Below, piece by piece: positions 35,976 through 46,386 of a stretch of DNA of 64,000 nt; within the stretch, counting starts at the first letter, position 1; each line of letters begins with the position of its first letter. The DNA comes from Diplolepis rosae (Eukaryota; Arthropoda; Insecta; Hymenoptera; Diplolepididae). Position numbers and translations under genes: made by a program. The notes beneath the pieces were generated by a model. The model was not told the DNA's origin. It saw only the letters and a program-made list of their open reading frames with translations, and did not search any database. The DNA lies in assembly GCA_030998225.1 (NCBI GenBank), contig JAPYXD010000700.1:1302001-1366000 (forward strand). Direction: 5' to 3'.

Positions 35976-37007
35976 TAACGAATGAATTATAAACTTATTA
36001 TCGACAATTCATTGAATATATAAAATTGATAATCTAGTATTAATCTCTTATATTTAATAAAATCGCAATATAATTATATGCAGCATTTGTTATAAGTAAG
36101 AGGATAGATTGATGTATAATTTTTGCATGATTAATAGTGATTATTCATTAAGAAAATTTGAATTAAAATTTTTGCTATTTAAAAAAAAGCGCGCCAAACG
36201 ACGCACGTGCAATAGAACATCTATAGTAGTGAATGAAGGAGTTACGAGAATCTAACAGGGATTTAATTAAGTCTGTTTTAAGTCCTTAAAGCGTGTAGAA
36301 ATGGAAATTTCCGCATATTTTGAACACTTATGAATAGGACTTGGATTATATTGAAATAAACCCTCATTAGATCCTCGTAAATCATCTGAAATAGAGAATT
36401 TTAAAGTATGAAAAAAGTACCTATATTTCGACTCGATTCAATCGCTACGATTGTTTTGATATTTAAGTACTTCATATTTCTAATTATTTGATACTGGAAC
36501 TTCTGAAATTGAAATTATTCAGTTTGAAAGGTCTCAATTTTAAAGTACGGGTTTTTAATTTTTGGATTTATTTATAATTTAAAGTTTCTATTGAAAACAA
36601 AAATTTATAAATGTACTCGAATAAACTTTCATATCCGTTTTTCCTTTGCTATTCATATTCGATTGTTTCTACTATAGTATGAATCTAATGCACTCTGGTT
36701 TCTTCTCCTCCCTTTCTATTTCCGTTCATATTTAAAACAAGAATAAATAATTAGAAAATTTGAATGATCAAATTTCAAACTTAGAATTAAGTGACGGAAA
36801 GGGACGCTGCTTAAAATTCATCAGTTCAACAGCTGGTTCTAATGTATGTAATATTTTTAATTAGACTTATTTCAAATTGAAAATATTCAAAATTTAATGA
36901 CTGTCAAACTAACTGTTACATTGTACAAGAAATTTTTCTGAATACATCATTTACTTTAATTTATAAAACTATTTGAGTATATAGTAATGAATAAAATTTG
37001 TTAATAG
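35976..37007. other. Residual intron 1 sequence
   Basis: What remains of BEN intron 1 outside the transposon complex (about 1 kb). 36085-36195 is repeated inverted at 21915-22012. No other feature. Confidence 0.5.
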
Positions 37008-37156
37008 ACACCAAAGAGAAGTTGGAAAATTCGACTACTCGATGCCGCAAAGTGCCGTTAAAGTTCCTCCGTACAGACACTGAAAGTGGAGGCGAGGATG
37101 AATTTGAGGACAAAGTGATTACAACTGATATACGACAAAAAAGACTTGCTGATAGT
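37008..37156 (+). CDS. BEN-domain gene, exon 2
   Basis: Acceptor TTAATAG|AC at 37007; two bases complete the split codon from exon 1, then 49 codons, donor AGT|GTGAGT. Encodes a basic-then-acidic segment (TTRCRKVPLKFLRTDTESGG, EDEFED). Phase fits both neighbours exactly. Confidence 0.8.
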
Positions 37157-37270
37157 GTGAGTAAAATGTGACCCCGGTTTTTTGTCTGAACAAAAGAGCG
37201 GATTTAAACACTAGGATATAAAAATATAAGAAATAATTAAGATGTATTTTTCGTTTCTATGTTTTTCCAG

Positions 37271-37691
37271 GCAAATGGTAGGAAACTAAGTTCCACTGTA
37301 AGAAATCGGGAGCAAGAAGAATTGCTCAAAAAAGTCAAACGTCGACTTATCCATAATAGCAAACTTGTGGAAAACACTGCAACTACTGATATTTCATCTG
37401 GTCCGCGCGTTCAGGAACTTCCTATTTCGTATGAAGCCGAAAGTACTTTCTGTGCAAAATCTCCAATCAATTTTTCACCAACTCATGAAAACCTAAAAAA
37501 TGAAGGACCAACTATTGCCAAAATTACAATAGAAAAACTAAAAAATGAGTTACAAAGAGCAAACCTCATTATTAAAGAAAAAGAAAATATAATAAGAAAT
37601 CTGACAAAAAAAGATAACGAGAATAAAATGACCATAAGTTTTCTACAAGATACATTGAAAAAATTAACTCAAGATGTAGGAGTTGTTCGAG
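37271..37691 (+). CDS. BEN-domain gene, exon 3 (coiled-coil region)
   Basis: Acceptor TTTTTCCAG at 37270; 140 codons plus one base, donor GAG|GTGAGG at 37692. The second half (ITIEKLKNELQRANLIIKE...) has heptad-like spacing of L/I and many K/E/N residues, so a coiled coil is likely. Confidence 0.78.
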
Positions 37692-38004
37692 GTGAGGCGC
37701 AAGAATATTCTCTAAATTCTATTATTTCTCATCTTTATTTTACCTCAAATCATTTGACCTCTTTAATTCTCATTTACCATCCGCATCAATTTATTTAACT
37801 TCTTATTTTTCCGAATCACCATTTGACATGCGTTTCATTTTTCTGAATAACTATTTGACTTGATTTTCATTTTATCGAATAATCATTGGCCCTAATAGAA
37901 GTTATGACTAACGATATTTCGAAAAAATAAAAATTATGCTAGCAAATTGTTATTCGGTCGAATGATTGTAAGTAAAAAATTAATAGAGTAATACTTATTT
38001 TCAG

Positions 38005-38078
38005 AATACATAATGGAGAAGAGCAGCACCAACGCAGAGAAAGATTTTCCACCAATAGGGCAACTGAATAACAACAAG
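38005..38078 (+). CDS. BEN-domain gene, exon 4
   Basis: Acceptor TTATTTTCAG at 38004; two bases complete the codon, then 24 codons (EYIMEKSSTNAEKDFPPIGQ region), donor AAG|GTAAAAG. A short linker exon just before the BEN domain. The following intron contains a 1.4-kb foldback element. Confidence 0.75.
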
Positions 38079-38158
38079 GTAAAAGTAATTCAAAGCTCCA
38101 TATTTCCCGAAAAATGAAAAAACGAATAAGCGACAGCGGAATTTGTCTAATGCATATA

Positions 38159-39527
38159 GTCCAGTAGAATTAGCCGAAAACGGCTTTTTTCGCCTACTCC
38201 TCTGTAAATTTGCTTAATAATTATGAAAAATGCTAGAAACATATAGAGTAAGAAAAAAAGACCGTAAATAGCGTGCACAACTTTTGGTGGTGAATTTAAG
38301 TTAAAAAAAAGTGTTTTTTTGTCTTTAAGGCGTTTCTGGCCAAAAACTATGAGCCGGACAAAAAAAGTTATCAAGCAAAAGTTGTAGCCAGATGATTAAT
38401 TAACAAAATAGCATAAGTCCAGTTCTGAAAAAATGATTTGTTTACAAAATATGAGATTGTTAATTAAAAAATTGACTTATTTTTATTTCAATCGTGCAGC
38501 CGCAAATAAAAAATTTACAATGTTGGTTTCTTCAAAATCGATAGTCCACCTATATGCCAACATTGTCTAGAAATTTCAAGTTTCCCCGATTTATATTTTT
38601 TAAATTATTTAATTGTTAATTCAACGAAAGTGACCCTATTTAGGCCCTTGTACTTTTTTGTTAACAATCTAAAATAGTGGTAAGGTGTTGGAATCATAGA
38701 GATATTACAGATAGAGGAGACAAGCCAGCCTGAAACCTATCAGCTCGGGCGAGAGAGAGAGTGATATTGTGGGTTAGGCTGTCTCTCTCTAACGCGCTAC
38801 GCGTAGACAAATACAGAAAAAGCCTCTCATCGTCTCTCTCTTTCGCTCTCACCGAGTTTGCAACTAACTGGGACTTTAGATTTTTTGGTTTCAGGGTTGA
38901 ATTTCAATTTTTGAAAATGAAAAAAAATATAAATAAACAAAATATTCCGATTTCTTGATTGAAAATTGAATTCAAGTGGCCATTGGATGGATTCCAACAC
39001 CCTACCACTATTTTAGATTGTTAACAAAATAAGTACAAGGGCCTAAACAGGGACACTTTCGTTAAATTAAAAATTGAATAATTTAAAAAATGTAAATCGG
39101 GGAAACTGGAAATTTCTAGACAATATTGGCATATAGGTGGACTATCGATTTTGAAGAAAACAACATTGTAAATTTTTTATTTGCGGCTGCACGATTGAAA
39201 TAAAAAAAGGTCAATTTTTTAATTATCAATCTCATATTTTGTAAACAATACATTTTTTCAGAATTGAACTTGTGCTATTTTGTTAATTAATCATCTGGCT
39301 ACAACTTTTGCTTGAAACTTTTTTTTTCTGGCTCATAGTTTTTGACCAGAAACGCCTTAAAGACAAAAAAACACTTTTTTTTTACTTAAGTTCACCACCA
39401 AAAGTTGTGCACACTATTTACGGTCTTTTTTTCTTACTCTATATGTTTATAGCATTTTTCATAATTATTAAGCAAGTTTACAGAGGAGTAGGCGAAAAAA
39501 GCCGTTTTCGGCCAATTCTACTGGACT
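38159..39527. mobile_element. Foldback element, copy 2, in BEN intron 4
   Basis: GTCCAGTAGAATTAGCCG at the left and its complement at 39527 begin arms of about 530 bases. These pair through AACTTTTGGTGGTGAA/TTCACCACCAAAAGTT and the CCACCTATATGC block. Same family as 2047-3143. The centre (38690-38872) carries a truncated copy of the GAGA-rich MITE seen at 3875-4097. Two ORFs in the arms are mirror images and not genes. Confidence 0.85.
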
Positions 39528-39611
39528 AATAGTGAATAATTCAACATTTGAAAATATTTTGTAAGACAAAATTTTTTTCTTGTCTCCAACTATTTGACTT
39601 TTTAATTTCAG

Positions 39612-39783
39612 TTTCATCTTGGAAATGGCGTATACATTTTGAAGCAGACTCTGCAAAACATCCGAGACTACTCGTCAAGCCCTTCAGTTTTCGTCGGAAA
39701 CCTTGCTACTAACATCTTCGGTAATGAGTTACTAAGCAAGTCAGCAACTACATTGGATCCAGTGAGAATGGACGTCTTTCGAA
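39612..39783 (+). CDS. BEN-domain gene, exon 5
   Basis: Acceptor TTTAATTTCAG at 39611; 57 codons plus one base, donor CGAA|GTAAGT. Carries most of the BEN domain: FHLGNGVYILKQTLQNI, SVFVGNLATNIFGNELLSKS, LDPVRMDVFR. The pattern hydrophobic-G-N-G...L...FGxExL is characteristic. Confidence 0.8.
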
Positions 39784-39938
39784 GTAAGTATAATTATATG
39801 AGAAAGTTTTTCAGGTAAAAGCAAGCCCAAAATGATTCACTGTGAATGTTATGCCTATAAACTTTTATTAAAATTTTTTTTTAATTGTTTAGTTAGAACT
39901 TTATTATTTTATGCATACTAATATTGAAACTTTTTCAG

Positions 39939-40042
39939 ATGAATATGGTCGCTGGCTCAAAGAAGAGTGGTTCGCCAAGGACCAGACAAATAAAGTGGAC
40001 CATTTTGCCAAGTTTCACCGGTACCTGAATAGAAAAATTTAA
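39939..40042 (+). CDS. BEN-domain gene, exon 6 to first stop
   Basis: Acceptor TTTTTCAG at 39938; two bases complete the codon, then the end of the BEN domain (NEYGRWLKEEWFAKDQTNK, HFAKFHRYLNRKI) and TAA at 40040. Confidence 0.78.
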
Positions 40043-40555
40043 AACTCTAAGGCAAAAATAGAAAAGAAGGATGCCAAAACGGTTCAAGTTGTGAATGCGG
40101 AAGTAAGGACTCGAGTGAAAAGAAAATGTACTGAAACGTCACCAGATGGTCATGAAGACACTAGTGTAGACACTAGAGATGAAGCTTTGACTTCAAAAAG
40201 AAAACGGGCAGAAGAATCTCCAGATGGTCATGAAGAAACTAGTGTAGACACCAGAGATGAAGCTTCGACTTCAAAAAGAAAACGGGCAGAAGAATCTCCA
40301 GATCGTGGTCCGAAGATGATCACAGCTGTTGCAGAGGTTCATCGAAATGCACCAGATATTAGTGAATCGAATGTTACAGTATGACCATCGAATAGTTTCA
40401 GTATTCGTAGTTTGTTGTCCGAGTCAAGAAATGAAACAACTCCATCAGCTCGTGCAACGAACTATGTTTATATAGACTATGACTCGAAAGGTTTTACTGG
40501 TAACATAAATAACTGGTTGCATACTAGCATGGATATTGTTCAGCAATTACTGTAA
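40043..40555 (+). pseudogene. In-frame coding-like tail of the BEN gene with 26-residue repeats
   Basis: Same frame as exon 6 after the TAA. It contains a tandem repeat of 26 residues (78 bp) of the form SPDGHE(D/E)TSVDTRDEA..TSKRKRAEE in two copies plus the start of a third, with a nuclear-localisation-like SKRKRA in each. A TGA interrupts at 40382-40384, after which plausible protein text (SFSIRSLLSESRNET, NYVYIDYDSKGF) runs in frame to TAA at 40553. Two isolated nonsense changes with no frameshift suggest recent loss of the tail, or read-through; I favour loss. Confidence 0.65.
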
Positions 40556-41125
40556 TACTGTGCCTTTGATACAAAAAAAAAATCAAAAACAAATACTAAA
40601 AAGTTACTTTCTGATGCAACATTACAATGAAATATTTTTATAACTTATAATTGATATAAATTTCACTATAGATTTTAAACATTTAAAGAATTTGAAAATA
40701 TTTATGTGGAAAAAAAGACGCTTTCGACTGTGCTGGGATTAGAGGCCAGGTCTTTCGATGACCTCGAATCCCAGCACAGTCGAAAGCGTCTTTTTCCACA
40801 AAGATTTACAAATTCTTTAAATATTTGAATTCATTGGCACTTATTTGCGGTATAAGACTTTGAAATTGTTTATATTATTGTATATATTATTATATTATAT
40901 TAAATTAATTAGTTGAGTTTGAAAGGGCTCGAATCCCAGCGCAGTCGAAAGCGTCATTTTTTCCACAGAAAGATTTTCAAATTCTTTAAATATTATATTA
41001 TATTATTTTTGATATTATTATATTATATTATTGTATATATTATTATATTATATTATTGTATATATTGTAATATTATATATTATTATATTATATTTAAAAT
41101 AGAAATTATGTCGACCCTCAATAAT
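40556..41125. other. Downstream region with hairpin and AT-rich repeat
   Basis: Contains the hairpin at 40679-40828 and then TATTATAT-type low-complexity DNA. AGTCGAAAGCGTC recurs at 40939 and at 19078, so fragments of one element are scattered. Confidence 0.5.
40679..40828. repeat. Hairpin element with AGACGCTTTCGACTGTGCTG arms
   Basis: Arms of about 60 bases pair almost perfectly (TATTT...GGAAAAAAAGACGC with its complement GCGTCTTTTTCC), around a loop GAGGCCAGGTCTTTCGATGA. A palindromic mini-element. A transcript would form a long stem. Confidence 0.75.
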
Positions 41126-41186
41126 AATATTTGTAATGTTGGATAATTGGCTTTAGGGTCCATAAATGAAAAAAACAGTAGTTTTA

Positions 41187-41226
41187 ATCAAACGTTTCGA
41201 CTCTAATTGGAGTCCTCATCAGTGAT
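41187..41226 (-). ncRNA. Hammerhead ribozyme motif with canonical core (HHR-I)
   Basis: Minus strand: ATCA stem I, CTGATGA, stem II GACTC-CAATTA-GAGTC, GAAAC, GTT, TGAT closing stem I. All invariant core positions are present. Stem III has two pairs and no loop. The best-formed ribozyme in the window. Confidence 0.82.
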
Positions 41227-42630
41227 CTTTATTTCTAGAATATGGAAAAAATAACTAGTGAATATTGCGCATGTGAGTCTCACTTTTGAGTACAACTTGG
41301 GTAATATGTGGAGAATAAAAATATGAGAAAATTTACATAAAATTGTACATAAACATTTTTTTTGGGTGGAACACAGGAGAAATCTTAAGAATTAATGTTG
41401 AAAGGTAACACATAGATTTTTTAAAAACATCTGAGATAAAAAACAAGACACGTTTATGTATAAATGTAACTTGAATTGTAGATGCAAGTATATAAATGTG
41501 AGAAAAAAATATAACTCAAAAATACAAAAAAAGTCTTCGATAAAAACTTCGATAAAACTTTAAAATCATTGATTGAAAAAACCATGAAAACTATTCCACG
41601 TTTATGTATAAGTGTATTATAAAATATAGATGTATGAAATATGAAAAAAACCTTAAAAATAAGCAAACAAAACATTGATAAAGACTTCGATAAAACTTCG
41701 ATGAAAACTTCAAAAAAACTTCGATAAAAAAAGCATGAAAATTCTTTGGGATTGCGTGGAGAATAAAAACATGAGAAAATTTACATAAAATTATACATAA
41801 TATTTTTTTGGGAACGCAAGAGAATTCATAAGAGAATTTATATTGAAAAGTAAAACATACATTTTTTAAAAAACATCCGAGATAAAAAAGTAGACACGTT
41901 TATTTATTCACATTTTTTATGTACTCACATCCACATTTAAGTTACATTTATACATAAACGTGTCTACTTTTTTATCTCAGATGTTTTTTAAAAAATGTAT
42001 GTTTTACTTTTCAATATAAATTCTCTTATGAATTATCTTGCGTTCCCAAAAAAATATTATGTATAATTTTATGTAAATTTTCTCATGTTTTTATTCTCCA
42101 CGCAATCCCAAAGAATTTTCATGCTTTTTTTATCGAAGTTTTTTTGAAGTTTTCATCGAAGTTTTATCGAAGTCTTTATCAATGTTTTGTTTGCTTATTT
42201 TTAAGGTTTTTTTCATATTTCATACATCTATATTTTATAATACACTTATACATAAACGTGGAATAGTTTTCATGGTTTTTTCAATCAATGTTTTTAAAGT
42301 TTTATCGAAGTTTTTATCGAAGACTTTTTTTGTATTTTTGAGTTATATTTTTTTCTCACATTTATATACTTGCATCTACAATTCAAGTTACATTTATACA
42401 TAAACGTGTCTTGTTTTTTATCTCAGATGTTTTTATAAAATCTATGTGTTACCTTTTAACATTAATTCTTAAGATTTCTCCTGTGTTCCACCCAAAAAAA
42501 ATGTTTATGTACAATTTTATGTAAATTATCTCATATTTTTATTCTTCACATATTAGCCAAGTTGTACTCAAAAGTGAGACTCACATGCGCAATATTCACT
42601 AGTTATTTTTTTCATATTCTAGAAATAAAG

Positions 42631-42670
42631 ATCACTGATGAGGACTCCAATCAGAGTCGAAAAGTTTGAT
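42631..42670 (+). ncRNA. Hammerhead ribozyme motif, mirror copy (HHR-J)
   Basis: ATCA at 42631, CTGATGA at 42635-42641, GACTC/GAGTC stem II, GAAA at 42659-42662, then A instead of C, then GTT and TGAT. The C-to-A change breaks the second stem III pair, so activity is doubtful compared with HHR-I. Confidence 0.72.
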
Positions 42671-42779
42671 TAAAACTACTGTTTTTTTCATTTATGGACC
42701 CTAAAGCCAATTATCCAACATTACAAATATTATATTATATTATTGTATATATTAAATTTAATAATATACGTATATAAAT

Positions 42780-43440
42780 GTATCTTAATGATCTCTAATT
42801 ATTTCTGTAGATTTGCAACCCTTTCTTGTATCTAGCGGCCATTTTGAAACGTGACGTAATTTCTAGTGACGTTGCTTACGTATCATAAATCAGTACGAAC
42901 GTATCATAAATCACTACTAACGACCCATTATCGATTTATGCCGTTCATAAATATAAAGGGATTAAAACCCTAATAATGATGTGATTATTAGGATTTTACC
43001 TGCGAGAGGCAAAACGGCCGTGGTCTTCTGGGAGCCAGAATATACCACTTTAAGACCACTTTAAGATCAAGCACTTTACCTGCGGTATACGTGGTCTAAA
43101 AGTGGTATTTATTTTCACGAGGGTTATTATCATTGTGAACAACTCAGGGCCCATAGACCTGACAAGTGACAACGTACCCACAAACAAAAATAAATTATCA
43201 GGCCTTACCAACCTGATATAATCAGCTAACCTCCTCCCTTACATCAAAAATCCAAACTATCCTCGCCTTTTGCTCGGGACGTAAGAAAACAGTTCAACTC
43301 GATCGTTGAGAGACTCCGGTAACAAAGTCCTTAAGAAAAATTCTCAAAATTGATGTGTTCGGATTGCGGATAATTCCTTGTGTGAAGTATATAATAGTTG
43401 TTATTATTAATAAGGTTAGGATACTGGACCCTCCTAGTCC
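42780..43440. other. Intergenic, possible decayed LTR beside the envelope gene
   Basis: Includes the dispersed repeat near 43040-43130. The stretch 43140-43440 lies just 3' of the minus-strand envelope gene, where an errantivirus would have its polypurine tract and LTR. A purine-rich GGACTAGGAGGG (minus strand, 43423-43434) is suggestive, but no second LTR was found. Confidence 0.3.
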
Positions 43441-43461
43441 ATATTTTTGGGCTAATTCAAT

Positions 43462-45160
43462 CTAATAATGATTACTTTCCAAGTCGAGAAGCTGTTCTTC
43501 TATAGTAGAGAGTGATTCTTCCGTATGCAGATTTTTCCATTTTCCATCTTTTTCAGTTTCACATGAAAATGATTTTATACTAGGAACATGCATAGTTTTA
43601 TAAATTATATGGGAAATTCCTGATCTATGTAATAAAAAACCTGGGTTGTAAATAAATTCTTCTGATTTTACATTTATTTGGGTTCCAATCAACTTTGTGT
43701 GTTCCGTTCTGACAATACACGCTGCACTTAATCTTAATATTCCTGAATTTGTAATCTGTCCCTTTTATGTTTTTCTCTTTTTACAGGTAATGCTGATTGG
43801 CTCTGGATTTTTAGTTGAAAATTCCCATACTTTTAATAATGGAATATGCTTCCAAAAAACTGAATTTTTTGTGTTTATTTTAACAAGACATTGCTGTAAA
43901 GTTTTCACTGAAGGGCGTGTAAGCATTAGACATTCACAGGACGTAGTTGTAAATATCTCTTGTATTGGTTGGGTGCTTTCGTAGATCGTATGATGGATGG
44001 TTTTCTGACAAGTGTCATAGTAATCTTTATCTGTCAAAAAGAATTTCCTTTCGTCTTCTGCCAGGGCAATATATTGTTTTCTTGGTAAAATGTAGACGGC
44101 TCTTGTATAATTTTCTGAAATGTTCTGGTACACAAGAAATGGATAAATTTTATATAATTGTAGTGCTTTTCTATCTAGCAATGGAATGTCTACTGATATT
44201 AGTAGTTTTCCAGATGTAATTGTGAGGTCCGTTTTGCCAATTTGTGAAAGTAATTCCACTCTAATGTGTGAAGTAGGAATCGGAAATTCGTAACCTTCCA
44301 TTTTAATGTGTATTTCGGTGATTACTTCTTGTAGTTGGACTTCAGAAATTGTCGAAGGGCGTAGTTTGACTTCTCGTGCGTATTCTGTTATTTTAATGAA
44401 TTGTTTTGATATTTTATGTAAATATTCTAATTTTAGTTCCAAATGTGTTGACCATTGGATCATTTTTTCGTAATACATGTAGTCATTCCAGTATTGCCTT
44501 TGGGATTCTATTTTGTGAACAGTCTCTTTTAATTCTTTTTGAATGAATTGAATTTGTTTAGTTTTCTTGTTTAAATCCTAATGAATATTATTTACTTCTG
44601 CTTTTATTATGTGGGTTTTTTTTTCCTATTATTTTACAGATGTTATGTTGCTTTTCATAAATGTCGTTTATTGCTTCGTTGTATTCTTCTACGTCGTCGG
44701 AAGTCATCACCCCTATTACTGGTCCGAGAATACTGCCTATAAATCCTAGAAGAGGTACTCTTCGTCTGTGCATGGTCCTTGGACGGGTTATTTCCTGGGG
44801 TATGTCCTGGTGTAGTTCCATCGGTATTTCAGTTAAATCCTCATTTATAATCTCGAGTTGGTGTAGCTTTTCATTAAGTCGATTCAGTTTCATCATGTCC
44901 CTACAGTTAGTACTTTTCAAGCAATTTGGGCATGTTTTGTCAATTTCATGAATTTCCGATTTCATTTTGTCGAATTGAAGATGTTCCTGTAGTTTTTGGG
45001 GATCCATGAATATAAAAAACTTCCAATGGTTCTGGGTAGTGCAGATGGTTTCTAGTTTTTCGTAGAACAATCCTGGATTATTATTGAAAGGTTGGATTTC
45101 ATAGTTCCGTGCATGGGGGTGAAGCGGGTCAGTGGAAGGGGAGAAATGCGTGCAGCGCAA
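43462..45160 (-). pseudogene. Envelope fusion glycoprotein, errantivirus/baculovirus-F type, broken
   Basis: Minus strand. The first part (45160-44588) has an extracellular segment with a CPNCLKSTNC cysteine motif, a basic furin-like RRR and a following hydrophobic glycine-rich stretch (LLGFIGSILGPVIGVM), as at the F2/F1 junction of this glycoprotein class. The second (44478-43765) and third (43692-43462) parts continue the ectodomain with conserved cysteines. Breaks: a frame change between 44590 and 44520, and an in-frame TAA at 43765-43767. No transmembrane anchor or cytoplasmic tail is seen before 43462. No adjacent pol was found, so this is an isolated remnant of an endogenous insect retrovirus-like element. 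In life such a protein mediates membrane fusion. Confidence 0.7.
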
Positions 45161-45596
45161 AAGTGGGAATTAGAGTGGCCAATCAGGATTCAGCATGTCG
45201 TCATGTGTGACGTCACGTATTTTTCAAATTTTTCCAAACAGACGCCGGGTATTTTGGGGTTATGTGTATCATCTCAGTGTGAAGAGACGGACCGGTGTTG
45301 CAAGATTTTGTGGAAATTGGATGGACTGTTAAAGGTAAACCGCCGAACTGACATATTTATGTACTTTCTTGGAACTTTTTTTTACAAGGGGCCACTTTTT
45401 GCTACTTTTTTCATTTAAAAGCTACTTGAAGTCACTTTTTTAAAAACAATTTTTATATTCTCCAATATTTGCAGTATTTTTTCTATTTTGAAAAATTATT
45501 TTACGTTTTTACTGCTTCTATTCAAAAGATTTTAAATACTTAAATTTATTATTATTTGAATTATATTTTCTAAATTCTTTTTTAAGGTTCGAAATG
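45161..45596. other. Intergenic, nothing recognised
   Basis: No supported gene. 45480-45596 is the first member of the direct repeat described at 45597-45640. Confidence 0.45.
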
Positions 45597-45640
45597 TGAC
45601 ACAGGATCCAGTTTGTCCAGCCAATCTAACATCCAGGTAG
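45597..45640 (+). repeat. Duplicated start of the Sra-1/CYFIP exon with its acceptor
   Basis: TTCTTTTTTAAG|GTTCGAAATGTG and the ~110 bases upstream repeat 46280-46400 directly. After about 20 coding bases the copy diverges. It marks a local duplication of an intron-exon boundary, with the palindromic MITE now between the two copies. Confidence 0.6.
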
Positions 45641-45764
45641 TTTAAAATGCAGTAACTGTACGCCATGATCCATAACTTTTTAACTTTTACGGTTTATCAA
45701 AGGAGCCTCAAAAAGGTATAAGGAATTTGAATTTAATTTATTCATTTCCAATTTAATAATTTAA

Positions 45765-46145
45765 CCGTAACCCTAGCGTAAAGTTGCATTATAACTTATG
45801 AATGAGGCAAAAAAAAATTACCATGTTTTTATTCTTATTTTACGTTAAAAATAACGATAAAAGTTAATGAAGATATTGCGATAATTTTAGTTATTATAAC
45901 GCTTAAAATTTTAGAAATATAATGTCTGTCCTTAACCTCTGCTAAAGGCGAGTGTCAAGAACAGACATTACATTTTAAAAATTTTACGCGTTAATAACTA
46001 CAATTATCGCTATGTCTTTATTACCTTTTAACGTTATTTTTAACTTAGAATAAGTATAAAAACATGTTAATTATTTATTTTGCCTCATTCATAAGTTATA
46101 ATGCTACTTTACGCTACGCTTGCGCTAGGTTTACGCTACAGCATA
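45765..46145. mobile_element. Palindromic MITE, CTAGCGTAAAG...GCCTCATTCAT family, copy 1
   Basis: Left arm CTAGCGTAAAGTTGCATTAT...ATGAATGAGGC and right arm GCCTCATTCATAAGTTATAA...CTTTACGCTA pair, with ACAGACATTA/TAATGTCTGT in the inner part. Same family as 51478-52049. Confidence 0.75.
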
Positions 46146-46386
46146 AACCTATAGCGTGCACGCGGTTTGCTAGAGAGGTTTTGTATTCTTCAATATTTGC
46201 AGTATTTTCTCCAGTTTTAAAAAATTACTTTTCCTTTTCACTCCTTTTATTCAAAAGATTTTAAGTACTTCAACTTATTGAATATGGTCTTGACACTTTT
46301 CTATTGTCTTATAGTAGTTTGAAGTCTGAAATTGTTTTAAAATATTTATTATTATTTGAATTATATTTTGTAAATTCTTTTTTAAG

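Larger units (their letters stand above)
14443..40555 (+). pseudogene. BEN-domain protein gene, six exons, two in-frame stops
   Basis: Six exons join with GT-AG sites and fully compatible phases (exons at 14443, 37008, 37271, 38005, 39612, 39939) to give 397 codons before a TAA at 40040-40042. Order: a conserved N-terminal segment (MPHVEVQFLDHSRARM...), an acidic linker, a long coiled-coil-like exon 3 rich in K/E/N, and a C-terminal BEN domain (FHLGNGVYI...ATNIFGNELL...WLKEEWF). BEN domains bind DNA or chromatin proteins, so a nuclear regulatory role is expected. Oddities: coding-like sequence continues in the same frame after the TAA, through a second stop (TGA 40382-40384), to a TAA at 40553-40555. 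Intron 1 is about 22.3 kb, almost all transposon. Either the 397-residue form is the real protein or the gene has begun to decay. The reading frame is otherwise intact. Confidence 0.8.
41126..42730. mobile_element. 1.6-kb palindrome ended by intact hammerhead motifs
   Basis: The two halves (41126-41920 and 41935-42730) are near-perfect inverted copies. Ends read TAATGTTGGATAATTGGC...AGGGTCC and complement, then the hammerhead, then AAATAAAGATCACTGATGA-type text. The two 73-residue ORFs are mirror copies without domain features. It carries no RT, so it would have to be mobilised in trans by a Penelope-like enzyme. Confidence 0.88.

Noticed and set aside
41454..42403. Two nearly identical 73-residue ORFs on opposite strands
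   Set aside because: Mirror images created by the palindrome; phenylalanine-rich AT-composition peptides without motif.
43140..43440. LTR of the envelope-bearing element
   Set aside because: A purine-rich tract is suggestive, but no second copy or TG...CA ends could be matched in the window.
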